From positions 146,955,527 through 147,019,526 of the forward strand of contig JASEVX010000003.1 in assembly GCA_031761405.1 (NCBI GenBank): 64,000 nt of DNA. Reading direction: 5' to 3'. The notes beneath the pieces were generated by a model. The model did no database searches. It had not been told where the DNA came from and saw nothing but the letters and a program-made list of their open reading frames with translations. The stretch is from Serripes groenlandicus (taxonomy: Eukaryota > Mollusca > Bivalvia > Cardiida > Cardiidae). The translations under genes were made by a program, and so were the position numbers. Positions 53,901 to 64,000 of this stretch are shown here, piece after piece. Numbering within the stretch: position 1 is the first letter of the stretch; every line of letters starts with the position of its first letter.

Positions 53901-54834
53901 GAAATATAGAGGGGCTATTTATAGTAACACATGCGCGATTCCCCAAACTACCGTTATGATCATTTTTATCATAGCGTATAGACAATATAGAGAGACTTTT
54001 TGAGTATTTTAACGAGGTATTGCGGAACAAGATGGCATTTATGAATGGTAAAGGCTCAAATCAGACTGTACAACTAGCATCTCCTATCAGAATCAACACA
54101 AGTTGATAGAAGCTTCTTACAAGCTTGTGTAAGTATTATTTGAACATTGTAGATCTTGATCAGACTATATGGATGCACAGGTTGATATTTATCTACACTG
54201 TTCACAAAAGCAAGCTTTGAACCTTTTGAAATGATTAATTTCATTATTTGATGAAACTAAGGACATCAGCAGCTTGAATCTTTGTTCGAATGTTTGTCTT
54301 GAAAATATTTAGGCCAAGATTGAATATGGGTCATGTCTGGTCAAAAGCTAGGTCACTATACCAAATTGAAGGAAGATCTTGTCAACACTTTGAATGCCAC
54401 AATTTTAATTTGAGCATGTTGAAACTGTCTGAATGGGTGTTTTGATGATATCATGGCTAAGTTTGAAGGTAATTTGTGGTTAAAACTAGGTCACGAGTCC
54501 AAGTTTGAGAAAATTTTGGACCGTTTGGGGACATATAGGTTTTCTCTCATGTCTGTTAGTCCGTTAAATTTCTTGTCCGGACTGTATCTTGCACATACTT
54601 AAAAGGCTTTTAATATTACTTCACACAATTATTCCTCATTTATAACAAGATGATGGGTCATGCACAATAACCAGCCACTTACTCCCAAGGTAGTCAGACT
54701 TGAAGACTTTGTTCCACAATTTCATGTCTACAACTCTAGAACTTGACACATTTAATCGGAGCCTTTAGAAGACCATGTATTTCAAGGGGCATAACTCTAA
54801 AGTGATGTTTGACAGAATATTGTGCCTTTTTAGC
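53901..54834. other. intron 2 sequence of subunit g, low-copy or diverged repeats
   Basis: Loose repeats around GGGTCATGTCTGGTCAAAA..TAGGTCAC (about 54320 and 54475) resemble other bivalve intron filler. No gene. Confidence 0.4.
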
Positions 54835-56017
54835 TCACCTGAGCACGAAGTAGAAATGAACCTTGGCTGACCCACTATCAAATTTCTCCAAGCCATTTTG
54901 ATTGATCAAAAACATGGTAACCAGGGGGCGGGGCTGTTTTGCTTTATATGCATAATAGTCAAAACATTTTTAAACAATTTCTCGTCCGAAAGAGTGGCTG
55001 ATTGTCAAATCATTTTGTAGAAATGTTTCTTGGGTGACCCTCTTTTAGATTCCTTTAAGCCATGTTGATTCGTCAAAAAACAGGGGGCAGGGCTGTTTTG
55101 CCTTATATGGCTAAAGTGAACAAAACCTCCAAAAGTATCTAGACGGTTTTCTGACATTAATTTGACATAGGGTTGGGTTGTTTCACCTTGTGATAGTGGA
55201 GAACTACTGGTCCTTTTGGGCCTCTAGTTTGGCCTCGAATAAGTTATTATGCTTGGCATTATGAATCACATGAAATAAATCAGGTGAGTGATCCAGGCCC
55301 ATCATAGCTCTCTTGTTTGCTTCAGCAGCTTGAATGATATATGGGTCAAGTTTGAATTGTCCGTCATGCATGTGTGCGTCAATGTTTTGCTTCAAACAAC
55401 TTCTCCTCCCTTACCACTTGGCTAATTGTGATTATACTTTATAGGAAGCATCCTCTCAATGTCCTCTCCTAAATACCTTTCAATTTTTTGGATCCATGCA
55501 CAATTCTGGTTTCCATGGCAACCGAAATTAAAAAAAAGTGAAAACTTAAAAAAGTCCGGCCGATTTTGTAGAAATTACCCTCTATCAGATTCCTTCAAGC
55601 CATGTTGATTGGTAGAAAACCATGGCCGCCAGGGGGCGGGTCTACCTTGCCATATGATATATGGCTATTAATGGGCCTCTTATTTAAATTAGAGCTCATT
55701 GAAACTTTGTTGGAATGGTTGTTTTGATGATATCTAGGCAAAGTTCGAATATAGGGCATGTCCGGTTAACTTTTTCCCACCTGTAGATGTGTTCTCACGC
55801 ATCTGAAGCAGACGACTTGTTGTCTCCTCTCTAACCATTCTCCTCCCTAACCACTTGGCCAATTCGGATGAAACTTCATAGGAAGCATTCTCTGAATGTC
55901 CTCTCCTAAATTCCTTCAAATTTTTTGGATCTATGCAAAATTCTGGTTTCCATGGCAACCAAAAGAAAAAAATAGTGAAAACTTAAAAAATCTTCTCCTC
56001 CGAAAGTGTCAGTCTGA
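54835..56017 (+). repeat. family G repeat block with GCTCACCTGAGCACG start
   Basis: TTTTAGCTCACCTGAGCACGAAG begins the block. ~165-bp units follow with AGATTCCTTTAAGCCATGTTG, AGGGGGCGGGGCTGTTTTGC and TTTTGTAGAAATG. A short family-P left end (CTTTTTCCCACCTGTAG..GAAGCAGACGAC) is at about 55770-55820. A 74-codon minus ORF at 55734-55958 is not a gene. Confidence 0.75.
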
Positions 56018-56545
56018 TTTTTATACGACCGTTTCTTAAAAACGGTACGTATTATGGTATGGTCATGTACCTCCGTCCGTCCGTTCGGGTTTTCCGCACT
56101 TTTTCCTTACATACTTTGAGCTATTGAAATTTTGTATAAGGCTTTGTAGTGATATGTCACAGATCAAGTTCATATTTCCTGGGATTTCGTCAATTTTTGA
56201 ATGAGTTATGCCCCTTTTTGGACTTAGAATATTTGTTTTCCGCGCTTTTTTCCTACTTGCTTTGATGTATTGAGCTGAAATTATGTATATGGCTTTGTAA
56301 TCAAGTGTCACAGATCAAGTTTACATTTCCTCGAATTTCGTCAATTTTTTAATGATTTATGCCCCTGTTTGGATTTAGAATATTTGTCAATTTCTGCATG
56401 AGTTATGCATTTTTCATAGTTTCCCATTATTCCAACTTATTCCTGAACGACTATTAACTTTTTACAAACAAACAATATATCAAAACAAAGAGGAAACTTA
56501 CAAAGAAGTTCCTGACGGGCGTATAATGTACCGTTTGCGGTACTC
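56018..56545 (+). repeat. family R-related element with ATACGACCGTTT / ACGGGCGTAT ends
   Basis: Starts TTTTTATACGACCGTTTC and ends GACGGGCGTATAATGTACCG then TTTGCGGTACTCTTG. Two internal ~165-bp units contain TCACAGATCAAGTT.A.ATTTCC. The tips are inverse, as in family R, but the interior differs. Confidence 0.75.
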
Positions 56546-57335
56546 TTGTTCAAATTATTTTGTAGAAATGTTCCTTGGGTGATCTGACCGACCCTCTATC
56601 AGATTCCTTCAAGCCAATTTGATTGGTCAAAAAAGATGGCCACCAGGGAGCGGGGCTATTTTGCCTTATATGGCTATAGTGAAAACTTAAAAAATCTTCT
56701 CCAAAAGTGTTTGTCCAATTTTCAAATAATTTTGTAGAAATGTTCCTTGGGAGACCCTCTACCAGACTCCTTCAAGCCATGTTGATTGGTCGAAAAACAT
56801 GACCGATAGATGGCGGGCCTATTTTGCCTTATATGGCTATAGCGAAAACTTAAAAAATCTTCTTCTCCATAAGTGTCAGGCCGATTTTCAAATAATTTTG
56901 TAGAAATGTTCCTAGGGTGACGCTCTATCAGATTCCTTCAAGCCAAGTTGATTGGTCGAAAACTATTTTGCCTTATATGGCTATAGTGAAAACATAAAAA
57001 ATCTTTTTCTCCAAAAGTGTCGGGCCAATTTTAAATGTTCCTAGGGTGACCCTCTATCAGCTTCCTTCAAGCCAAGTTGATTGGTCGAAAACTATGGCCG
57101 CCAGGGGGCAGGGCTATTTTGCCTTATATGGCTATAGTGAAAACTTAAAAAATCTTTATTCCTGTGTTGAGCCGATTTTCAAATAATTTTGTAGAAACGT
57201 TCCTAGGGTGACCCTCTATCAGATTTTTTCAAGCCATGTTGATTGGTCAAAAAACATGGCCATTAGCGGGCAGGCTGTTTGGATATTTTATTTTTGCCTT
57301 ATGGCTGTGGAGCGATACTGGCGCTCCTGTTATAA
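56546..57335 (+). repeat. family G tandem block, about five ~120-165-bp units
   Basis: AGATTCCTTCAAGCCA.TTGATTGG recurs near 56600, 56765, 56930, 57058 and 57222. GGGCTATTTTGCCTTATATGG and AAAATCTTC steps alternate with it. The block ends GCGATACTGGCGCTCCTGTT, similar to the family R right end. Confidence 0.82.
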
Positions 57336-57631
57336 ATCAGCAGCTTGAAACGTTGTCAGAATGTTTGTCCTAGTGACATCTAGTCTCTAGTTTGGTCAAA
57401 AAGAAGGTCACTATGCCAAATTGAAGGTAAATCTTGTTTACACTCAAGTAATAGCTTACCCGACCACAAAATGACTTATTGTGATTGACTCTGTGATTTG
57501 GGCAATCCAGGGCCATCATGGACCTTGTTTGTTTATGGGAAAAGGTTAATGACAAAAATGATTACCATGATTAAAGTTGACTATGAGAAACAGCAATAAA
57601 GATTAAAAGTAAACCTTTATTTTTTTTACAG

Positions 57632-57823
57632 CAAGTGGTGTTGAACACAGTTGTCGTCTGGGAAATCTTTTGTTGGTATTGTGTCGGGGAAATCATTGGA
57701 AAACGCAAGATTTCAGGATATGATGCTGGATACGGATCATATGCACAGGGCTTCGTCTTAATGGAACCAACAGTTTACCCAGATGCATATGCAAATTTCA
57801 CTCAGTCTGAACAGAAGAAATAA
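57632..57823 (+). CDS. ATP5MG: ATP synthase subunit g, exon 3 (membrane helix and C-terminus)
   Basis: Acceptor TTTTTTTTACAG| at 57631; phase 0. It codes VVLNTVVVWEIFCWYCVGEI then IGKRKISGYDAGYG and a C-terminal tail ending EQKK, with TAA at 57821. 'VGEIIGKR.I.GYD' after one hydrophobic helix is the family signature and includes the membrane GxxxG-like face used in dimer contacts. The three exons give 139 residues, against about 103 in human. The surplus is mostly a ~30-residue tail after the GYD motif, which in vertebrates is close to the C-terminus. ATTAAA at 58103 is a possible poly(A) signal. Family assignment is firm; the tail and the start exon are less so. Confidence 0.94.
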   Translation, partial: QVVLNTVVVWEIFCWYCVGEIIGKRKISGYDAGYGSYAQGFVLMEPTVYPDAYANFTQSEQKK

Positions 57824-58589
57824 ACAGACAATAACATCATCAACTTATAGCAGTGTATCATTGCAGAGCATAACAAATGTAGATGCTATTGAAGTATGTT
57901 GGTTATAAAGAAAAGTAAGAAAATATGGCACAATGAGAAAGTTAAATATTTCCGATATTTTCAATTTGCAACTTTTTACTGTGTGTGCTATGAAAGTGTT
58001 TTTGTTTTATCAAATAGTACATAGGTTAAAATATGCATGCCTATAAGAAATTCGTCTTTATTTCCGGGATCATATTTAATGTAACTTTGTATTTGAGACT
58101 AAATTAAACATGAAAGAAACTGTTCCTCTTTGGTTTCTTATTAATTCAAGTTTTTGAATAGCTTGCCTTTCCTGGGTGCATATGGATCACTTCTCCATCA
58201 TTTCCCTGTCCTTCATGCTTTCACTTACTGACATATTGCCAGATAATATTACACTCTTGTTTCATTTAAATAATCAGCAAATGCTGAATTGTATACTTTT
58301 AGCTCACATGAGAACAAATTACTCATTGTGAGCTGTTGCATTCAACCTGTATCTATCGTCTTGCATCATCAAAATTTTCTTTCAAATCACTGACCCAATT
58401 TAAATGTTCATTTGGTTGGTGGTTCGCTTTTAACTTATTTTAAGAATTCAATTGTTGCAACCTGACAAAATTTTAAGAATATTCTCCTGAATCTGCTGGT
58501 CTATTTAGAACACTGGTTACTGCGTCATCAGAATGGGGCTTGCTAGAATGACCAACTTTAATAATCTTCACCCTCTTATAAGACTCACT
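57824..58589 (+). other. 3' UTR and flank of the subunit g gene
   Basis: Likely 3' UTR up to about 58130. After it TTTTAGCTCACATGAGAACAAA at about 58298 starts a diverged bivalve repeat. No further gene. Confidence 0.5.
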
Positions 58590-58818
58590 TAACAATTTCC
58601 CTCATACGACAATTCTGCAGCAGACGACTTTGAACATATTTTGTCATAATATAGAAAATCTCTATAATTGAATGGATAACCTACAACTAAAAGTGGAAAA
58701 CATTGTATCAAAAGGAGAAATTGCTCGTTTTGAGCAATTTCTTCTTTTGTCACTATGTTTTCAAAAATCTGTCTGCTGCAGAGGCTTCAGAAAGCGTTTA
58801 TATGAGGTAAAGGGTTAA
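58590..58818 (+). mobile_element. piggyBac-type MITE (family P), full copy
   Basis: ACAATTTCCCTCATACGACAATTCTGCAG, the hairpin GAGAAATTGCTCG..GAGCAATTTCT, GCTGCAGAGGCTTCAGAAAGCG, GGTAAAGGGTTAA. Same subtype as 25432 and 60753. Confidence 0.9.
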
Positions 58819-59085
58819 GTTTAGACTGTTTTCTTTCCCTAGGTGACCTTCTTCAAAGCATATTTTTGATCTGTTGAAAAACATGGCCACCAGAATAATT
58901 GGCATAACTGTTTCCATGTCATCATAATTTGGTGAAAATTGCATTCAGCAGAATGATTTAATGGCCTTTAAATACTAATCTTTGCTGCATGGACAAATAC
59001 TCTGGTGAGCTATCCAGGGCCTCGGGTTTTAGCTATATAGCAGGATGACTTATAGCTTTTAAAAAGAATGGGCAAGACCTGTTTT

Positions 59086-59253
59086 AACGGTTGTCTGTCA
59101 AAAACATTTACAATTGTTGTGTTAAGATTTAACGCATCTGGCAGCCGAGGACTCTTGGAAACATTGTGGCAAGAGAAAAAATTGCTTGATTCAATAATTT
59201 TTTTATTCAATTTGTCCACTGCTGCAGATTTATTGTATGTGAGATAGGGTTAA
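59086..59253 (+). mobile_element. piggyBac-type MITE (family P), diverged
   Basis: ACATTGTGGCAAGAGAAAAAATTGC, TTTGTCCACTGCTGCAGATTTATTG, GAGATAGGGTTAA. Confidence 0.7.
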
Positions 59254-59439
59254 TTCTTGGATTGGTTGCAGATGAAAATCTAGATAGTGGAGAAGGGATG
59301 CAAGATATTCAAATTTACTCAAGTGAATTCAAAAATCGTCTGTTGACGCTAATCCCGATCTGTGTTTGTGTTAACATGTGGTGAACATCGTATGATTACT
59401 GTTCAACTTCGAGAGCAGACAGTGTTATTTTAGCCATTT

Positions 59440-60135
59440 ATTTAATCATTCAACGGCCATAATCCAAAAATGCCTTGGGCAATTTGGTGATATAGAAGAT
59501 CTGAGCTATTGTGATCACTCGCGGTCTGTCTGTTCATATTTTCCAGCAAACCACTTCTCCTAAACTGATGAACCAAATTCAAAATAATTCCTTGTACAAC
59601 TTTGGTTGCCACGGCATCAGGATAAAGTGCCAAAACTTTATAAATCTTTTTGTCTATATGTACGGGCCCCGATTTGAAAACTATTTTGCACAAATGTTCC
59701 TTGGTTGACCGGACCTTCTATCAAGATTGTTCAAATGATTCCATTCTGTTGAAAAACATGGCCACCAGGGGGCAGAGCTTGTTTTCCTTATACATGTATA
59801 TATGTATAGTGAAGACGTATTTGTCCAAAACAACTGGCCCGATTTATTTTCCTTATATACATGTATATATTGTGTAAACTCGAGAAACTTTCTTGTCCAA
59901 AAGATCTGGCCCCCGATTTAAATCAATATTTGGCACTATTGTTCCTTTGGCCGCTAGGGGACGAGGTTAATTTTGCTTATATGTATATGTTGTGAAAACT
60001 TAAAAAAATCTTCTTGTCCTAAAGTACTGGCCCGATATCAAAATTTGGCACAGATTTTCCTTGGGTGTTCAAATTATTCCCATCCTTTTAAAAACATTGC
60101 TCCCAGAGGGCAGAGCTTGTTTTCCTTATACCAGT
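59440..60135 (+). repeat. family G repeat block
   Basis: Units contain TTTTGCACAAATGTTCCTTGG, AAAACATGGCCACCAGGGGGC, AGAGCTTGTTTTCCTTATA and 'CTTAAAAAAATCTTCTTGTCC', repeated about four times. The ORFs inside are by-products. Confidence 0.75.
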
Positions 60136-60752
60136 ATGTATAGTTATGTTCACAAGAAAATTGGATATAATTTTTTTTTCTATAGTGTTCTTAAGATGAT
60201 TGATTTAAGGGAGACTTGTTAACCAGTTTGCCCCAATTGCATTAGGCAATCACTATATATGCCATATAAGGCAGTTTCCTTGTATGTAGGAAAGAGAAAA
60301 CGGTGTTGACAAAAGTATTTCAGTCACATGTTTATTTCGTGATAAAATGCCAGTAAGATTAATCCTGCCACCATTGTATGATTCGTAACGCTATCCACAC
60401 AACCCAAAAGCAACGTAGGGAAGTGACAAACACCATATTGGTATGACTCTACCAGGGATCCAACATTTGTCTCCCACTGCAGATGATCATTCATAAAAGG
60501 ACAAAAAGCATCATACAAATAATTTTATTTTTTTTAATTTTTTCAGGGCTTGCTTTTTACAGCTACCCAATTATATCACAGTTGAACACAAGGTTTACTT
60601 TAAAGCAAACGTCTAGAAATGTTAAAACATATATTGGCATGCCAAAGGCATTATTCTATGATAAATACACATTCAAGCACACTGATACCCAAATATACTC
60701 TAGGAAATCAAGAAATATCTACATTAGAAGTTTGATCCATTTTGTTCCCTTG
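60136..60752. other. intergenic DNA, no supported gene
   Basis: The 132-codon ORF at 60483-60881 runs into the next MITE and has no signature. Nothing else is seen. Confidence 0.4.
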
Positions 60753-60967
60753 TTAACCCCTTTCCCTCATACGACAATTCTGCAGCAGACGACTTTGAAC
60801 GTATTTTGTCAAAACATAGAAAATCTCCATATTGAATGGATAGGTTCCTATGACAAAAAGTGGAAAACATTGTGGCAATAAGAGAAATTGCACGTTTTGT
60901 GCAATTTCTTCTTTTGTCACTATGTTTTCAAAAAGCTGTCTGCTGCAGAGGCGTCAGAAAGGGTTAA
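60753..60967 (+). mobile_element. piggyBac-type MITE (family P), full copy with TTAA at both ends
   Basis: TTAACCCCTTTCCCTCATACG..GCGTCAGAAAGGGTTAA, with GAGAAATTGCACGTTTTGTGC then AATTTC in the middle. Confidence 0.92.
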
Positions 60968-61317
60968 AATTGTTTGAATTTGAAATGAAAAGCAGAAAAA
61001 GTTGCCTCATACAGAAATATCATCAGTTCAGTCGGGGATAACCTTGAGCAAAAATACTGATAATGCTCACCACTGCTCCTTCATTTAGTTTTACTACTTC
61101 GTCCTTCAGATATTATGAATTCAAAAGTTTAGAATTGCCAGTAAAGTTATGGGTACACAAATTTCACAGTATTAAGATATTTTCTGTGGACACCTGAAGT
61201 GAAAGTCTTTCAGGCCAAATCTAATATTTTTTCCTTTTGCAACCCAGCCATTTGGGAGCCCTTATGATAAGTAGAGCTTAACTATTTTCAAATCAGCACA
61301 AACCAATTTTGAAAATA

Positions 61318-61416
61318 ATAATATAGCAACAAGTGAAAAGGCTCACGATGAGTAATTTTTCCTTTTGCCACAATGTTTTCAAAAGTGGTCTGCTGCAGAG
61401 GTGTTAGAAAGGGTTA
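61318..61416 (+). mobile_element. piggyBac-type MITE (family P), right half
   Basis: GGCTCACGATGAGTAATTTTTCC, TTGCCACAATGTTTTCAAAAG, TGGTCTGCTGCAGAGGTG and AGAAAGGGTTAA. Confidence 0.85.
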
Positions 61417-61582
61417 ATTAAATGGAGCAATCCAAGTAACATATTCATGCATCCACAGTCAATTGTTTAGCCAAATTTTTTCACTTACAATATAACCATA
61501 TTTGTGTAAGCTGTCACCTCTGTTAAGCATTTCAGAAGCCCCTTGAAGATTAACCAAAATTGTTTTCTTTATTTAGCTTAAA

Positions 61583-61781
61583 TTAACCCTTTCCCTCATA
61601 GGACAATTCTGCACATATTTTGTCAAAAAGTAGAAAATCTCTATAATTAAATGGATAACCTATGTTTAAAACTGGAAAACATTGTGGCAAAAGGAGAAAT
61701 TGCACGTTTTGTGCAATTTCTTCTTTTGTCACTATGTTTTCGAATAGCCGTCTGCTGCAGAGGCGTCAGAAAGCGTCTATA
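61583..61781 (+). mobile_element. piggyBac-type MITE (family P)
   Basis: TTAACCCTTTCCCTCATAGG, GAGAAATTGCACGTTTTGTGC, CTGCAGAGGCGTCAGAAAGCG. The left inner arm (AGCAGACGACTTT) is deleted. Confidence 0.9.
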
Positions 61782-62029
61782 TATCATACTTTTTGTCATG
61801 ATCCAGTATGAAAAACCTGATTTATAACATGAAAGCTTGTAATAAATGTTGTCTATTTAAAATTACCCTTTCCCTGATATGCCACTATGTATTGAACTTC
61901 AATGTGGAAAAAGGATTAAATACATTTTGCAAGCATAACAGAACATCATCAGTCTTCATTAAGATGCAGCCTGATCTTAATCTATATAGTTTGCTTCTCC
62001 TTTAACCATTTTCAAGTATACTTAATCAA

Positions 62030-62161
62030 TCCAGTTGAAAACACTGCAGCAAAAGTAGCAATTGCTCATTGTGAGCAATTTCTTATTTTGTCACAATATT
62101 TTTTCAAGATCATCTGTTGCAGATGCACCAAAATGCATCTGCATGATGTGGGAAAGGGTTA
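62030..62161 (+). mobile_element. piggyBac-type MITE (family P), right two-thirds
   Basis: GTTGAAAACACTGCAGCAAAAG, the hairpin GCAATTGCTCATTGTGAGCAATT, CATCTGTTGCAGATGCACC, GTGGGAAAGGGTTA. Confidence 0.85.
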
Positions 62162-62574
62162 GGTGTAAACAACAGCAATTTAACAATATCACACTTAAAA
62201 CACTTTCTTATTTTCAAGAGCAATACAAAGATTCACTTCACAGAAGTTAATACATGTACACTGTAAAGGTAACCAAGAAATTCAAAACTAACTTTACATT
62301 TCCACCATACTGAACAATGGAAAAACCAGTGTACCCAACACACATTTCCCACACTTTGTTGATCCCTAGTTAACTATGAAAGACTTGTAGAAGACAGAAA
62401 TACCAAAGACATACCAATACACATTTTCACACACAAAAATTGGATAATTACATAAGTGCAACATACTGATTATGTTTACTACATATCCTTCAAACATCAA
62501 TACTTTGTCGAATAGTAAGCATCATGTGTAACACCAATTACCAAAAATTATACATATATGCTTGCAAATCCAAC

Positions 62575-62757
62575 AACCTTTTCCTACCTGCAGACACATT
62601 TGACTTTTGAAAACATTGTGGCAAATGGAGAGTTCTCATCATGAGCAATTTCCCCTTTTACTATGATGTCTTCATCTTTATTTAGTAATTATACTTTCTT
62701 TGGTAAATGTTTTTCATGTCGTTCGCTGTTGATTTATTGTATGATGGAAAGAGTTAA
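62575..62757 (+). mobile_element. piggyBac-type MITE (family P), diverged
   Basis: CCTTTTCCTACCTGCAGACAC, GACTTTTGAAAACATTGTGGC, CTCATCATGAGCAATTTCCCC, GATGGAAAGAGTTAA. Confidence 0.8.
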
Positions 62758-62936
62758 CCCATTTATGAAGTCAACTTTGATGCCTCCCTTTCCCACAATA
62801 CATCAAAATCTGTAACAAAATTATATGTCCAATATTTCAGATGTTACATTATTTCCCACCTTTTTTATCAAAGCAAATAACCATAATTGACTTGAATGAC
62901 AATTGAACATCACATTAAAACGGACCTTAACCCATT

Positions 62937-63155
62937 ACTTCACACAGACGACATTTGACACCTGCCATTAAACATGACTTTTGAAAACATTGCAATAAAC
63001 GGTGAAATTGCTCAAAACGAGCAATTTTACCTTTTATTGCAATATTTTCAACTCTTTATTAATTTAAATCTTTCAGTTTTCTAAATTGTTGAAATTGTTT
63101 GTCTGATGATTGTAAAGCAGACAACCTTTGAAAAGTCATGTGAAGTAATGGGTTA
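62937..63155 (+). mobile_element. piggyBac-type MITE (family P), symmetric copy with TTAA ends
   Basis: TTAACCCATTACTTCACA at the left and its inverse TGTGAAGTAATGGGTTAA at the right. The central hairpin is GGTGAAATTGCTCAAAACGA and GCAATTTTACC. This is the best-preserved terminal inverted repeat of the family here. Confidence 0.92.
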
Positions 63156-63229
63156 AAAGAATAAATAGTATTTACAATCAAATAACTTACTTGTTGGTTT
63201 CTGGTTATAACTGTTTTCCAGATGCTTTT

Positions 63230-63300
63230 GAAACAAGATGACTTTCAGGGGAAATCCAGATTAGCCTGCGCAGAAGCACAGGCTGATCCGTATCTCACTT
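63230..63300 (+). mobile_element. short fragment resembling the MITE A interior
   Basis: CCAGATTAGCCTGCGCAGAAGCACAGGCTGATCCG matches the GC-rich internal hairpin of family A without its ends. Confidence 0.5.
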
Positions 63301-63599
63301 GTTGCAAAGCCTCAAGGGTCAGTTCTTGTTTTGTATTTGCAAAGACTATTGTCCTTATATGCTTAAGTGTTTCAAAATGATGACAAGGTAAATTTCAAAG
63401 GTCAAGTCACTCCCCTTTATATATCTCCAATCAAATGTAACTTACCTACTGTAAATGCAAACAGATTTCACTTTTGAATTAACTTGCTGCCTCAAAAGAT
63501 GCAATGCAATAGATGCAACATGTTTATCCATATTGAGGCGTTTCTTAAGGTCTGGTTTACAAATTTTGCCATTCCACAATATAATTGGCATGATTGACA

Positions 63600-63806
63600 T
63601 AAAACCCTCACCCACAAGTAAATCATTTGCAGCAGAGTTGAAAACATTGTAGTAATGGGGAAATTTATCAAAAGAGAAATTCCTTTGACCACATTGTTTT
63701 CAATTTTATTCAATAATGTAATTCTCACCAGTAGAAATTTTCCACATTTTGCAATTAAGGTTTATAGTTGTGTGCTGCAGATTTGACACATGCTGAAAAG
63801 GGTTAA
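63600..63806 (+). mobile_element. piggyBac-type MITE (family P), left end decayed
   Basis: GCAGAGTTGAAAACATTGTAG, ACCACATTGTTTTCAATTTTATTC, GTGTGCTGCAGATTTGACAC, GAAAAGGGTTAA. Confidence 0.75.
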
Positions 63807-64000
63807 TAAAGTATTTGGTTTCCATTTTTGTCTCATTCTAACATTTCAGAATATCAATAACAAAAACGTAACACATTGTATGTCACAACTCTGTTTACAC
63901 CACTAAACTTATTTATTATTTTAAGTCATATTGAAAATGGCTGAAATACCTTTTGTGCAAAAATCTAAACAAAAATGGCAACTCTGAAGAGAAAAAAAAA

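Noticed and set aside
60483..60881. 132-codon ORF
   Set aside because: Runs into a family-P MITE; the hydrophobic start is chance poly-T coding and no family fits.

Overview
This is nuclear DNA of a metazoan, and the content points to a bivalve mollusc. Genes have spliceosomal introns with GT..AG borders. tRNA-derived SINEs have tails of the 'GGCGTTAA..CCAATCAA' type. Introns are full of the 'TATACGCCCGTTTT..ACGG' and 'GGGGGCGGGGCTATTTTGCC' repeats that I associate with bivalve genomes. The set of dispersed elements suggests a dreissenid mussel (Dreissena), but that is an inference and I could not check it. There is no operon-like or bacterial content, and no CRISPR, rRNA or convincing functional tRNA gene.

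Layout. 1-6.3 kb: repeats only (a 160-bp direct repeat pair, SINEs, MITEs, a 17/34-bp array, a 101-bp satellite with 303-bp higher-order structure, and a 45-bp minisatellite). 6.27-8.55 kb (-): an intronless RING/B-box/beta-propeller protein of the TRIM type; the 45-bp minisatellite is made of its 3' coding end. 8.5-18.9 kb: no gene, but piggyBac-type MITEs, SINEs, a 35-bp array and a 1-kb 10-bp minisatellite. 18.9-22.8 kb (+): a two-exon secreted, threonine-rich mucin-like protein with a TATA box, a signal-peptide exon, about 45 copies of a 7-residue repeat and an acidic Ser-Asp tract. 22.8-31.5 kb: repeats. 31.57-33.06 kb (+): a methionine/glycine-rich gene of repeated modules, broken in this assembly. 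38.36-44.01 kb (-): a signal-peptide-bearing disordered protein that probably splices into three downstream exons coding a cysteine-containing, possibly lipocalin-like domain. 46.57-57.82 kb (+): the three-exon gene for mitochondrial ATP synthase subunit g, its introns packed with repeats. 57.8-64 kb: repeats, mainly piggyBac-type MITEs.

Biology. Only the subunit g gene has a firm family assignment to a known complex. The TRIM-like protein is a plausible E3 ubiquitin ligase. The three other genes look like secreted or matrix-type products (mucin-like/acidic, Met/Gly-rich modular, disordered plus beta-rich domain), of the kind molluscs make in mantle, foot or mucus glands; tissue and function are not visible in the sequence. 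Much of the remainder is recognisable mobile or tandem DNA, including a 1.36-kb element with a 9-bp target duplication and a 1.63-kb element with hAT-like ends.
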